NCBI RefSeq assembly: GCF_024758005.1
Contig: NZ_CP103288.1
Location: 310,001-374,000 of the forward strand
Reading direction: 5' to 3'
DNA from: Pseudarthrobacter sp. NS4
Lineage (GTDB): Bacteria; Actinomycetota; Actinomycetes; Actinomycetales; Micrococcaceae
DNA: 64,000 nucleotides
Translations under genes and position numbers: made by a program
Part shown: one piece after another, positions 1 to 8,548 of the stretch
Numbering within the stretch: position 1 is the first letter of the stretch
How the letters are laid out: every line of letters begins with the position of its first letter
Notes under the pieces: model-generated
Seen by the model: the letters and a program-made list of their open reading frames with translations, nothing else
Told to the model about the DNA's origin: nothing
Databases searched by the model: none

Positions 1-986
1 TGTTCATCCTGCTGGTGGTCCAGGCGCTTTTCCTTCCAGGGGCAGCCCAGGGCCTCAACGCCTTCTTCACGCCCGACTGGTCCGCGCTCGCCGACCCGTC
101 AGTGTGGGCGGCAGCCTACGGACACATCTTCTTTTCGCTCTCCGTCGGCTACGGCATCATGGTCACCTATTCCTCCTACCTGAAGCGCAGGACGGATCTC
201 ACAGGCTCCGGCATGGTGGTTGCCTTCTCCAATTCCGGGTTCGAAATCCTGGCCGGCATCGGTGTTTTTGCCGCCTTGGGCTTTATGGCGCAGGCAGCGG
301 GTACCGGCGTAAACGAGGTGGTGACCCAGGGCATCGGCCTGGCGTTTGTCGCGTTCCCCACCATCGTGTCGCAGGCGCCTTTCGGGGCTGCCATGGGTGT
401 GCTGTTCTTCGGTTCCCTGGTCTTTGCGGGAATCACGTCCCTGATCTCCGTGCTCGAAGTCATCGTTGCCGCCGTGCAGGACAAGCTCGGCTGGGGCAGG
501 ATCAAGGCCTCCCTGGTGGTCAGCATCCTGGTGGCCGCCGTTTCGCTGGCATTCTTTCCGACGGCGACCGGCCTCTACCTGCTGGACACATCCGACGCAT
601 TCGTCAACAGCTTCGGCATCACCCTCGGGGCACTGGTAACAGTGGTGGTGCTTGCCTGGTTCCTGCGCAAACTCCCGATGCTGTCCGCCCACCTGAACCG
701 GATCTCTACGGTCAAGATGCGCGGAACCTGGATGGTGCTCGTTGCGGGTGTGGTGCCGCTCGCGCTGATCTACATGGTGGCCAACGAGTTCATCAGCAAA
801 ATCTCCACTACGTATGAGGGCTATCCGGAGTGGTTCGTGGGCGTATTTGGCTGGGGGATGTCAGGGGCGCTGGTGGTCCTGGCGCTGGTGCTGACTTTCA
901 TCCCGTGGAGCCGCAGCTCCAAAGCCCATGACGATCCCGAGTATGACGCCGTGGTGGAGCAAGAGGCAAAGGAGACCGCACTGTGA
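1..986 (+). CDS. Sodium-dependent symporter, NSS/SNF family (5' truncated by window edge)
   Basis: C-terminal two thirds of a neurotransmitter:sodium symporter-type transporter, which moves an amino acid or related solute into the cell with Na+. The reading frame is open from base 3, so the true start lies upstream of the window; about 328 residues are visible. It shows successive hydrophobic helices, a YGHIFFSLSVGYGIMVTY segment and a SGFEILAGIGVFAALGF segment typical of the family, and a charged cytoplasmic tail ending in EQEAKETAL. The stop overlaps the start of a MetS-like small subunit, the usual partner arrangement for bacterial NSS transporters. Substrate cannot be told from sequence; methionine/alanine is the known case for a two-part NSS system. 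Confidence 0.88.
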   Translation, partial: FILLVVQALFLPGAAQGLNAFFTPDWSALADPSVWAAAYGHIFFSLSVGYGIMVTYSSYLKRRTDLTGSGMVVAFSNSGFEILAGIGVFAALGFMAQAAGTGVNEVVTQGIGLAFVAFPTIVSQAPFGAAMGVLFFGSLVFAGITSLISVLEVIVAAVQDKLGWGRIKASLVVSILVAAVSLAFFPTATGLYLLDTSDAFVNSFGITLGALVTVVVLAWFLRKLPMLSAHLNRISTVKMRGTWMVLVAGVVPLALIYMVANEFISKISTTYEGYPEWFVGVFGWGMSGALVVLALVLTFIPWSRSSKAHDDPEYDAVVEQEAKETAL

Positions 987-1120
987 CACCGATCGCCATC
1001 ACCATGATGATCATCGCCATCCTTACCGTCTGGGGCGGGCTCGCACTGGCGCTGCTCAACCTGAAGCGGCACCCGGAGGACGAAGGCGCCCTGCCGGAAG
1101 AGCCTGCGCGGGAGCTTTAG
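983..1120 (+). CDS. MetS-like small subunit of NSS transporter (45 aa)
   Basis: Small single-helix membrane protein starting at a GTG that overlaps the transporter stop (GTGA), implying translational coupling. It begins MTPIAITMMIIAILTVWGG, has one transmembrane helix (about residues 4-27) and a charged tail (KRHPEDEG). This is the standard form of the methionine/alanine importer small subunit family, which supports activity of the large NSS subunit. Length (45 residues) and position fit the family. Confidence 0.85.
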   Translation: MTPIAITMMIIAILTVWGGLALALLNLKRHPEDEGALPEEPAREL

Positions 1121-1133
1121 GCCGGCAGGGTCA

Positions 1134-3425
1134 TCAGGGACGGCTCACCAGCTGGACGGACAACAGGTCACCGGTGCTGCAGCCGGGCAGTGCGTGGACT
1201 GAAAAGACGATGCGCCCGGCGCCGGACTGTCCGTCCCGCGGTTCGGGCAGGGCATAGTCCGTCACCACCTGGTCCCCTTCCTGCCACTCCTGGGACGGTT
1301 CATCCAGAAGTACCCCGTCCAGCCGCAGTTCATGGCCCCGTCCCTGAACCTGGCGGAAACGCACCCGCAGCACCCCTGCGCGCTGGTCCGGATCCGCCAG
1401 GACGTAGGAAAACCAGCCGGTGGCGCTGCGCCAGTGGATACCTTCCCTGCCGCCGGCGCGGGTAGACTCACCGGCGAAACCATGGTCGGACTCGGGCTGT
1501 TGTTCGCCTGCGGTCACCGCATCAACAACCTGCCCCTGGGCCGCCATTTCCCGGTCCAGGTCCCGAAGTTCCCCATGCCGCCTGGCAGGGTCACCAGTGG
1601 GCCAGTACACGGTGTAGCGCTCATCGTGGATTCCGGAAAACGGCTCCAGGACCACGGTGCCCGTCCGCCCGCCGGCGTCAACCACCGGCAGCTCGGCCGC
1701 CAGCGCCGCACGGTCCAGCAACCGGACGGAACCGGCGTCGGGCACCACCGGGGTCTGCGCGAGTGGCAGCAGTGCCCCGGCGGCCACGTGGCCCATCCGT
1801 TCGTCCGCAGCTTCAAAGCCGGGTACCCCTTCTGATCCTGCCCGTGCGGACAGCACCACCGGACCATAGAGGAACGAGACCCACGGCGAACCGTCCGGCA
1901 GCGCCTCGGAGCGAACCTCCGCGGCAACGTTTATCTGGATCGCGGACGTGCCGTGCCAGGTACGGCTGATGCTGACGTAGCCGTCTTCTTCGGTGACGGG
2001 ACCGCCCGCTCCACCGCCGCCGTCGACCGCCATTTCCGCTGCCCAGCCCGGTCGGCGAAGCCGGATGGTGGCTTTAACCGGAGAGTCCGCGGAAACATGC
2101 AGCGTCACCAGGCCGGAGCGCGGAAACCCGGTTTCCAGCCGCACGTTAAGGCCCCGCTCTGCCCAGTCCAGCGTTGAGGGAATGTACAGATTGACCAGGA
2201 GGTCGTCGCCGTCGTGGCTATAGATGAGCTCCCCATAGCGCGCATGGTTCTCTAGGCCTGACCCGACGCAGCACCACATCGATTCCTGCGCCCGGGAGTA
2301 GACGCGGTAGTGCCCGGGCCGCATCGGCGTGAAGTACACCAGGCCGCCACTGACAGGATGCTGCGAGGACAGGATGTGGTTGTAGGTGGCCCGCTCGTAG
2401 AAGTCGACGGCGGCGGGGTCGCCCGAGGCTTCAAAGCGCAGTTTGGCGAGTTTGAGCATGTTGTAGGTGTTGCAGGTTTCCGGGCCCTGCGGGTCCAGCA
2501 CCATGGGCGTGAAATCCGACGCCGGGTGGAAGTGCTCCCGCACACTGTTGCCGCCGACGGAGACGGAACGCCGGGAAACCACGGAATCCCAGAAGGAGCT
2601 GCCGGCCTGCGCAAACTCGGGATCACCCGTTGCGGCTGCGAGGCGGGCGTAGCCCACTACCTTGGGAATCTGGGTATTGGCGTGCAGCCCGTCAAGCTGG
2701 TCCCGCCCGGCCGCCAGCGGCTCCAGGAGGGCGCGGTGCGAGAACCGGCGGGCCTCCTGGAGGTACTCATCCCTGCCCGTGAGCTCCCACAGGATGGCGA
2801 AGGCGTCATTCATGCCGCCGAATTCGGTGTGCAGGACCTCCTCGAAAGCTTCCGTTCCCAGGTGGGCTGAGATCCCGAGCCACCAGTCCGCGAGGCCGGC
2901 GGCGATTGCGAGGGCCTGGTCAGACCCGGCGAAGACGTGGGCGTCCAGCAGCCCGGCCAGCGTCTTGTGCAGGTTATAGAGCGGAACCCACCTGCCATTG
3001 AGGGTGAACAGGTCCGCGTCCACGTTCCCGCCGGCCAGCTGCTTTCCGAGCTCCCGGCCGGCGGGGATGCCTCCCACGTAGCCATCCCCGCCGGCCTCCT
3101 GGCAGTTCCCGAGAACCCCGACGACGGTCCGAACCTTCGCCAGCAGCTCCGGATTCCCGGTAGCCGCGAAAAGCCTGGCGCAGGCCGAGAGGTAATGGCC
3201 CCCGATATGGCCTCCCATGCCGTCGGCTTCCCAGCTGCCATACGGATCCGCGGCAGTACCCAGTCCGGCCTCCCGGAGGTACGGAGCACACAGCCGCTGA
3301 AGGTCGAGGGACAGGACGTAGCGGATGGAAGTGTCCTGGGCGTTCTTGAAGTCGCCCTCGAGGAGGCGGACCCTATGCAGCGGAAAAGAGGCAGGGCCGC
3401 TGCTGCGGTGACTGGCCACGGTCAC
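1134..3425 (-). CDS. GH127 beta-L-arabinofuranosidase-like glycoside hydrolase
   Basis: Predicted retaining beta-L-arabinofuranosidase of family GH127 (DUF1680), 763 aa with no signal peptide, so probably cytosolic. The zinc/nucleophile set of Bifidobacterium HypBA1 is recognisable: Glu316 and Cys318 in GPETCNTYNMLK, and Cys385-Cys386 in ESMWCCVGSG, matching Glu338, Cys340, Cys417 and Cys418 of HypBA1. HTEFGGMNDAFA (about 199-210) is another family block in the (alpha/alpha)6 barrel; the C-terminal half is beta-rich. The GTG start overlaps the stop of the upstream GH43 gene (GTGA), so the two are co-translated. Context suggests it trims arabinofuranosyl oligosaccharides imported by this locus. 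The exact linkage specificity is inferred from the family. Confidence 0.88.
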   Translation of the reverse strand: MTVASHRSSGPASFPLHRVRLLEGDFKNAQDTSIRYVLSLDLQRLCAPYLREAGLGTAADPYGSWEADGMGGHIGGHYLSACARLFAATGNPELLAKVRTVVGVLGNCQEAGGDGYVGGIPAGRELGKQLAGGNVDADLFTLNGRWVPLYNLHKTLAGLLDAHVFAGSDQALAIAAGLADWWLGISAHLGTEAFEEVLHTEFGGMNDAFAILWELTGRDEYLQEARRFSHRALLEPLAAGRDQLDGLHANTQIPKVVGYARLAAATGDPEFAQAGSSFWDSVVSRRSVSVGGNSVREHFHPASDFTPMVLDPQGPETCNTYNMLKLAKLRFEASGDPAAVDFYERATYNHILSSQHPVSGGLVYFTPMRPGHYRVYSRAQESMWCCVGSGLENHARYGELIYSHDGDDLLVNLYIPSTLDWAERGLNVRLETGFPRSGLVTLHVSADSPVKATIRLRRPGWAAEMAVDGGGGAGGPVTEEDGYVSISRTWHGTSAIQINVAAEVRSEALPDGSPWVSFLYGPVVLSARAGSEGVPGFEAADERMGHVAAGALLPLAQTPVVPDAGSVRLLDRAALAAELPVVDAGGRTGTVVLEPFSGIHDERYTVYWPTGDPARRHGELRDLDREMAAQGQVVDAVTAGEQQPESDHGFAGESTRAGGREGIHWRSATGWFSYVLADPDQRAGVLRVRFRQVQGRGHELRLDGVLLDEPSQEWQEGDQVVTDYALPEPRDGQSGAGRIVFSVHALPGCSTGDLLSVQLVSRP

Positions 3426-4915
3426 CGGACAGGGCCCCCCGCGGGTTTGTTGCCAGGGACTGCAGGGAACGGGACGGCGTCGGTCGCGGCCTTGCCATGG
3501 GCGTTGTGGAACACTGCCCGTACCAGCAGGTCCTCTCCGCTGCCCTCCCCGGCGGGAAGCTCAAGCGTGGAGCGGTAAGTCCCTTCGTCCGTCCGCTTGG
3601 TGACCGGCTGGGTGTCCGCCCGCTGCCAGTCCGCGCCACCGTCGGACGATGTTTCCCAGACTGCCACCGGGCCGGGCGTGCCTGCGGCAGTGGCGGTGAA
3701 GCTGGCGGCAGTGCCGGCAACCGTGGCTTTGGGCTGCTTGAGAACCGATGGCAGCTCCACTGTCTGGTTGAATTCCGGCCAGCCGTCCGCCCAGTCAATT
3801 TTCTGGAGGCCGAGGGTGGGGAAGAAGGGAATGTCTTGGTTGGAGCCGTCGTAGTAATGGAACGCCAGGTAATCGCCAAAGACCGACTGCCCGCCGGGGC
3901 CGGTAACTGCGCCGTGGGAATCCAGCACCACGGACCCGCCGCCACCGAACATGTCGCGGCCCTCCTTGTCCAGGTACGGACCCTTCACCGAAGTGGACCG
4001 ACCCACAGCCACCTTGTAGGTGGAGTCCCCGCCACGGCAGCAGGAATCGAATGAGACAAACAGGTAGTAGTAGTCGCCATGCTTGGTGATGTACGGGGCT
4101 TCGACGGGGTTCCCGGGCATGAACCGGTCCGCGATGTTCACCGTTTTCGACTGCCAGTCCGCCACCGGCTTGCCGCTGGGCCATTCGATGGGGACCAGGA
4201 AAATCCCGTACCAGAAGGAGCCGATGGCCATGTAGGGGGTGCCGTCGGCATCCTCGACAATGCCGGCGTCGATCGCGTTGAAGGTCTTGCCGGGGTTGGC
4301 GGGATCCAGGCCGGTGGCAGGGGACGAAACCACCAGTCCCTGGTCCACCCACTCGTAGTCCGGATCATTGGGGTTGAGGGTGGTGTTGGTGGCCAGCGCC
4401 GTGAGGGAGTTGTTCCCGCCAAAGCGCGACGCCGAGTAGTACAGGTAGTAGGTTCCGTCATGTTCGGTGATTTCCGGCGCCCAGAGGCTGCCGGGCAGCT
4501 CGCCGTCAGCGAAGTGCTCATCAATCCAGGCCGGAATCCGGTCCCAGACGGTGCCGCTGTAGTTCCACGTGGTTCCCTGGTCATGCGACGCCCAGATCTG
4601 GATGGTGCCGCCGTTCTCCCGGTTCACCAGGCCCGTGGAGTAGACGTACCAGGTGCCGTCGTCGTCGATAATCAGCGCGGGATCATGGATGGGGGAGGTC
4701 TGGCCCACCACCGTTTTGCCGCCCGGCAGGTCGGCGTGGAGCTTCTGTTGCGCGGGCTTCCGCTCTGATGCCTGGCCGAAGGAAACTTGAGCGGTTGGGG
4801 CATCCGTGCCGCTGCGGGAAGTGCCCGATGGTGGGAGTGCTGCTGCCGTCAGGGCGATAACCGCTGCTGCTGCCAATCCTGCGGCGCGCAGCGCCCATGG
4901 ACGTGACTTCATCAT
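3422..4915 (-). CDS. Secreted GH43 endo-arabinanase with C-terminal Ig-like domain
   Basis: Predicted extracellular endo-1,5-alpha-L-arabinanase of 497 aa. A basic N-terminus and hydrophobic core (about residues 6-27) form a signal peptide. The five-bladed propeller shows the GH43 triad: Asp78 (base, IHDPALI), Asp216 (pKa modulator, NAIDAGI) and Glu272 (acid, VEAPYI). SLWAPEIT and AFHYYDGSN are further family blocks. About 396-480 resembles an immunoglobulin-like domain ([15 protein letters not shown]), perhaps for polymer contact. I chose ATG 4915 because GAAAGGA lies 7 nt upstream; a GTG at 4918 is also in frame. It is divergent from the binding-protein gene and its first residues MMKSRP are identical to that protein's. 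An arabinan-regulon palindrome lies 64 nt upstream of the start. Confidence 0.9.
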   Translation of the reverse strand: MMKSRPWALRAAGLAAAAVIALTAAALPPSGTSRSGTDAPTAQVSFGQASERKPAQQKLHADLPGGKTVVGQTSPIHDPALIIDDDGTWYVYSTGLVNRENGGTIQIWASHDQGTTWNYSGTVWDRIPAWIDEHFADGELPGSLWAPEITEHDGTYYLYYSASRFGGNNSLTALATNTTLNPNDPDYEWVDQGLVVSSPATGLDPANPGKTFNAIDAGIVEDADGTPYMAIGSFWYGIFLVPIEWPSGKPVADWQSKTVNIADRFMPGNPVEAPYITKHGDYYYLFVSFDSCCRGGDSTYKVAVGRSTSVKGPYLDKEGRDMFGGGGSVVLDSHGAVTGPGGQSVFGDYLAFHYYDGSNQDIPFFPTLGLQKIDWADGWPEFNQTVELPSVLKQPKATVAGTAASFTATAAGTPGPVAVWETSSDGGADWQRADTQPVTKRTDEGTYRSTLELPAGEGSGEDLLVRAVFHNAHGKAATDAVPFPAVPGNKPAGGPVR

Positions 4916-4978
4916 CACGTGGTCCTTTCAAGAGCTGGGGCGGCGCTGTCGCCGCAGGGGGTGCAGAACGTGGAAAAC

Positions 4979-4992
4979 TTGCAACGTTGTAA
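4979..4992 (-). promoter_or_regulatory. LacI-type operator, arabinan regulon (GH43 side)
   Basis: TTGCAACGTTGTAA, the exact reverse complement of the site at 5100-5113. The core CAACGTTG is a perfect palindrome with the central CG typical of LacI-family sites. It lies 64 nt upstream of the secreted GH43 start. Confidence 0.8.
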
Positions 4993-5099
4993 CGCAAATA
5001 TCGCATGAGACGCCGATCACGTCAATGAACCCCGATGCACAACCAAAAGTAATTCCGCGTGAACCCTTGACGACTCTTTGTGGACTGTGTGATTGTTTC

Positions 5100-5113
5100 T
5101 TACAACGTTGCAA
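5100..5113 (+). promoter_or_regulatory. LacI-type operator, arabinan regulon (ABC operon side)
   Basis: TTACAACGTTGCAA, about 106 nt upstream of the binding-protein start. Related copies precede abfA (10603-10616) and the lacI gene (14318-14331). Confidence 0.8.
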
Positions 5114-5219
5114 AGGATCCGCCCCGGATGCCGGTCCGCCACCGCGGACAGTGGGGCCCCAGTACCACTCAACTCAGTCAATACACTTGTTTGCTCCACC
5201 AACCCGGAAGGACTGCGTG

Positions 5220-6551
5220 ATGATGAAGTCACGTCCCATGGCCGCGACCCTGGCGCTTTTTACCGCCGCCGGCCTCATGCTCGGCGGTTGCTCCGCCCCC
5301 ACCGCCGATGACAGCGGGGAAAAGAAACTTACCTTCATGTTCCGTGGAGGTGAGGACGAGAAGAAGGCCTACGAGAAGGCCGTTGAGCAGTTCGAAGCCG
5401 CCAACGGGGTGGACGTGGACATCATCGTCACCACCGCGGACCAGTACGCCACCAAGCTGAAGGCTGCCATCGCCGGCAAGCAGGTCCCGGACGTCTTCTA
5501 CATCGGCCCCGGAGATCTCCAGGCCTACGTACAGAACGGGATTGTCAAGGACATCACCGAATACGTTGAAGGCTCCGACACGATCGACCTGGACAACATC
5601 TGGGAGTACGGCGTAGACAGCTACCGCTACGACGGCAAGCGCGTGGGCGAAGGCGCCATCTACGCGCTTCCCAAGGACGTGGGCCCGTTCTCCTTCGGCT
5701 ACAACAAGACGATGCTGGAGAAAGCCGGGATCCCGCTGCCGGACAAGGACAAGCCCTACACGTTTGACGAGTTCGTGGCAGCCGCCAAGAAGCTGACCGC
5801 CGATACCAACGGCGACGGCACCCTGGACCAGTGGGGCACCGGCCTGAACGTCCAGTGGAACCTGCAGCCGTTTGTCTGGTCCAACGGCGGGGACTGGCTC
5901 AACGAAGACCGCACCAAAGTCACCGTGGACACCCCGGAGTTCGCCAAATCACTGCAGTGGTTCGCGGACCTGCAGAACGTCCATGGTGTGACGCCTTCGG
6001 TGGGTGAAGCCCAGACCCTGGACACCTACCAGCGCTGGATGAAGGGCGAAATCGGGTTCTTCCCCGTCGCCCCCTGGGATCTCTCCACGTACCAGAAGCT
6101 GGGCTTTGAGTGGGACGTCATCCCTTACCCGGCCGGAGACACCGGCAAGACAGCCAGCTGGATCGGTACGCTCGGCATCGCTGTTTCCGAAAGCACCAAG
6201 CACCCTGAAGAAGCTGTAAAGCTGGTGGAGTACCTCACAGCCAACAAGGAAGCCCAGCAGAGCCTGGTGGACGCGGGCATCCAGATCCCCAACCTGAAGG
6301 ACATGGCCGAGACCTGGGCCGCGGACACCACCACCAAACCGGCCAACAAGGCCGAGTTCCTCGAGATTGTGAAGGACTATGGCCGGGCGCTTCCGGGCGG
6401 CAACACCTTCAACGCTGAGTGGTACGACGAACTCTGGACCAACATCCAGCCGGTGCTCGACGGCAAGCAGACCGCCGCCGACTACCTGAAGGAGGCGCAG
6501 CCGCGAATGCAGGAATTCCTGGACGCCGCCAACCAGCAGGCCGGCAACTAG
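5220..6551 (+). CDS. ABC sugar transporter substrate-binding lipoprotein (arabino-oligosaccharide type)
   Basis: Extracytoplasmic family-1 solute-binding protein of 443 aa that would capture arabino-oligosaccharides for the two permeases downstream. The lipobox LMLGGCS puts the lipidated cysteine at residue 24. The mature part has the usual layout ([20 protein letters not shown] near the N-terminus, [14 protein letters not shown], and [21 protein letters not shown] in the C-lobe). Start ATG 5220 is chosen because GGAAGGA lies 7 nt upstream; ATG 5223 and GTG 5217 are also in frame. No ATPase gene is nearby, so a shared MsiK-type ATPase elsewhere is likely. The ligand is inferred from the surrounding hydrolases. 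Confidence 0.9.
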   Translation: MMKSRPMAATLALFTAAGLMLGGCSAPTADDSGEKKLTFMFRGGEDEKKAYEKAVEQFEAANGVDVDIIVTTADQYATKLKAAIAGKQVPDVFYIGPGDLQAYVQNGIVKDITEYVEGSDTIDLDNIWEYGVDSYRYDGKRVGEGAIYALPKDVGPFSFGYNKTMLEKAGIPLPDKDKPYTFDEFVAAAKKLTADTNGDGTLDQWGTGLNVQWNLQPFVWSNGGDWLNEDRTKVTVDTPEFAKSLQWFADLQNVHGVTPSVGEAQTLDTYQRWMKGEIGFFPVAPWDLSTYQKLGFEWDVIPYPAGDTGKTASWIGTLGIAVSESTKHPEEAVKLVEYLTANKEAQQSLVDAGIQIPNLKDMAETWAADTTTKPANKAEFLEIVKDYGRALPGGNTFNAEWYDELWTNIQPVLDGKQTAADYLKEAQPRMQEFLDAANQQAGN

Positions 6552-6580
6552 CTGACCCGTCCCGCCAGGGACCCCACACC

Positions 6581-6617
6581 AGGTGCCGCGGTCCAGCCGG
6601 AGCGGGCCGCGGCACCT
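6581..6617 (+). other. Intercistronic stem-loop after the binding-protein gene
   Basis: Perfect 11-bp inverted repeat AGGTGCCGCGG / CCGCGGCACCT with a 15-nt loop, between the binding-protein stop and the first permease start. It has no U-run. Such structures commonly protect the 3' end of the binding-protein message or partly attenuate transcription, so that binding protein exceeds permease. Confidence 0.6.
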
Positions 6618-6680
6618 TATCCAACCCGCCTTTCCCGGGCTGCCCGTCGGCGCCCAACACGAATCAATGAGGATCCAGCG

Positions 6681-7586
6681 ATGACCACAATCACGCGCCC
6701 GCGACGCTCGCGGCTTCACCGGAAGGAACACCAGGCCGCCCTTGTCTTCGTTGCCATACCGGTGATCGGGTTCCTCCTCTTTACGCTCTTCCCGCTCCTC
6801 TTCTCCGTCTACGCGTCCTTCACAAACTGGAACGGCATCTCCGCCCCGGTCTTCAAGGGCCTGGACAACTACACGAAAATGTTCGGGGACCGCTACTTCC
6901 TGAAGTCGTTGTGGAACACGCTGTACATGATGCTCGGCATTCCCATCGGCCTGGCTATTTCCCTGGCACTGGCCCTGGCGATGAACCGGAAGATGCGCGG
7001 GACAACCTTTTTCCGCACGGTCTACTACCTGCCCGTGATCTCGTCCATCGCCGCCGTCGCCATCCTTTGGCAGTGGGCTTTCAACGGCGACTTCGGCCTC
7101 ATCAACCAGGGCCTGGCGCTGGTCGGCATCGACGGCCCCAACTGGCTCCAGGACACCGCCACGGTAAAGCCGGCGCTGATCATCATGGCCATCTGGAAAG
7201 GCCTGGGCTACTCCATGCTGCTCTACCTGGCAGCCCTGCAGTCCGTGCCCCGCTACCTCTACGAGGCGGCAGCCCTCGACGGCGCCTCCGCCTGGCAGCA
7301 GTTCCGGCACATCACCATCCCCATGGTCCGCCCGGTCACGTTCTTCCTGATCGTCACCAGCATCATCGCAGGATCCCAGATCTTCGTGGAAATCAACATC
7401 ATGACCCCCACCGGCGGGCCTGAGTTCGAGTCCGCATCCATCGTTTGGTACATCTGGCAGAAAGCGTTCGACAACCTGCAGATGGGCTACGCCTCCGCCA
7501 TGTCGGTGGTCCTGGGACTGCTGGTCTTCGTCATTACCTTCATCCAGTTCCGGCTCAACCGCCGCAACCAGTTTTCGATCGATTGA
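6681..7586 (+). CDS. ABC sugar transporter permease (MalF/UgpA-like)
   Basis: Inner-membrane permease of 301 aa, second gene of the arabinan ABC operon. It has six hydrophobic helices and an EAA loop, YEAAALDGASAWQQFRHITIP at about residues 193-213, which docks the ATPase. An N-terminal basic cytoplasmic stretch (RPRRSRLHRKEH) precedes helix 1. It is preceded by an AGGATCC ribosome-binding site and followed 11 nt later by the partner permease. It would form the heterodimeric channel for sugars delivered by the upstream lipoprotein. Confidence 0.92.
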   Translation: MTTITRPRRSRLHRKEHQAALVFVAIPVIGFLLFTLFPLLFSVYASFTNWNGISAPVFKGLDNYTKMFGDRYFLKSLWNTLYMMLGIPIGLAISLALALAMNRKMRGTTFFRTVYYLPVISSIAAVAILWQWAFNGDFGLINQGLALVGIDGPNWLQDTATVKPALIIMAIWKGLGYSMLLYLAALQSVPRYLYEAAALDGASAWQQFRHITIPMVRPVTFFLIVTSIIAGSQIFVEINIMTPTGGPEFESASIVWYIWQKAFDNLQMGYASAMSVVLGLLVFVITFIQFRLNRRNQFSID

Positions 7587-7597
7587 GGCAGGCAGCC

Positions 7598-8545
7598 ATG
7601 TCCGCACAGAACGTGATCACCACCCCTCCGCTGGAGCCCACGGACGCCATTCCCGGCACCGGCACGTCCCGCCGTCAGGCCGGCCCCGCCGGCCCTGGCC
7701 AGCGGTCGGTCAAGGACCGCACCCGGCTGGGCAACCTCATCACCACCCTTATCCTGTCCCTGGGCGCCGTAGTGATGATCGCCCCGCTGGTCTGGACGTT
7801 TTCGACGTCCCTGAAAACCAAGGACGGCGTCTTCGAGCTTCCGCCGCAGTGGATCCCGGACCCCTTTGTCTGGGAGAACTATGCCCGCATCTGGACCGCC
7901 GGCCCGCTCCTGAGCGGAATCCAGAACAGCCTGATCGTGGCGTGTTCGGTGACCATCATCGGCTCCCTCACGTCCGCACTCGCGGCCTTCGCGTTCGCCA
8001 AGATGCGTATGCCGTTCAAGAACGTGCTGTTCCTGGGGCTGCTCTCGGGCCTGATGATTCCGTTCCCCACGCTCATGATTCCGCAGTTCACCATCTTCGC
8101 CGGAATCGGCTGGGTGGACACGCTGCTTCCATTGATCGTGCCGGGGCTGTTCGGCAACATCATCATGATCTTCTTCCTGCGCCAGTTCCTGAACAGCGTC
8201 CCGGATTCCATCGTGGAGGCCGCCCGGATCGACGGTGCGTCCTACCTCCAGATCTTCTGGACGCTCATCCTGCCCGCCATCCGGCCGGCGCTCGCAGCCC
8301 AGTTCATCCTCTGGTTCATGGCCATGTGGAACGACTACCTGGCGCCCATCATCTACCTCAACTCCCCGGGGACACAGACCCTCCAGCTGGTCATCGCCAA
8401 CTTCAATGCCCAGTACGCCATCCAGACCGACTACCCGCTGATCATGGCGGCGTCCTTCATCGCACTGCTTCCGGTGCTGATCGTGTTCATCGTCTTCCAG
8501 CGCCAGATCATCGAATCCATCGCGCTGTCCGGATCCAAGGGCTGA
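7598..8545 (+). CDS. ABC sugar transporter permease (MalG/UgpE-like)
   Basis: Second inner-membrane permease, 315 aa. A variable cytoplasmic N-terminus is followed by six helices and an EAA loop (VEAARIDGASYLQIFWTLILP). The reading frame is open back to about 7445, but ATG 7598 follows a purine-rich GAGGCAGGCAG and gives a normal MalG-type N-terminus. It ends with the conserved tail QRQIIESIALSGSKG. It is part of the operon 5220-10563, which also carries a cytosolic arabinanase-type enzyme and a DUF624 protein. Confidence 0.92.
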   Translation: MSAQNVITTPPLEPTDAIPGTGTSRRQAGPAGPGQRSVKDRTRLGNLITTLILSLGAVVMIAPLVWTFSTSLKTKDGVFELPPQWIPDPFVWENYARIWTAGPLLSGIQNSLIVACSVTIIGSLTSALAAFAFAKMRMPFKNVLFLGLLSGLMIPFPTLMIPQFTIFAGIGWVDTLLPLIVPGLFGNIIMIFFLRQFLNSVPDSIVEAARIDGASYLQIFWTLILPAIRPALAAQFILWFMAMWNDYLAPIIYLNSPGTQTLQLVIANFNAQYAIQTDYPLIMAASFIALLPVLIVFIVFQRQIIESIALSGSKG

Positions 8546-8548
8546 ACC

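Larger units (their letters stand above)
4916..5219. promoter_or_regulatory. Divergent control region between secreted GH43 and arabino-oligosaccharide ABC operon
   Basis: About 300 bp without a convincing gene. It holds two oppositely oriented copies of the same 14-bp palindrome, one near each gene, and symmetric ribosome-binding/start regions: a 20-nt stretch ending inside both reading frames (minus strand 4918-4899, plus strand 5217-5236) is identical. A reading frame running in from 4806 is an N-terminal over-extension of the binding protein, not a separate gene. Confidence 0.75.

Noticed and set aside
4806..5219. N-terminal extension of the binding protein back to 4806
   Set aside because: It would run through the divergent promoter and operators; ATG 5220 has a good ribosome-binding site and begins a proper lipoprotein signal.
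5949..7607. Long minus-strand open frame (552 codons) opposite the binding protein and permease
   Set aside because: Composition is that of an antisense shadow of high-GC genes (His/Gly/Asp-rich, no domain); the plus-strand proteins are clearly homologous to ABC components.
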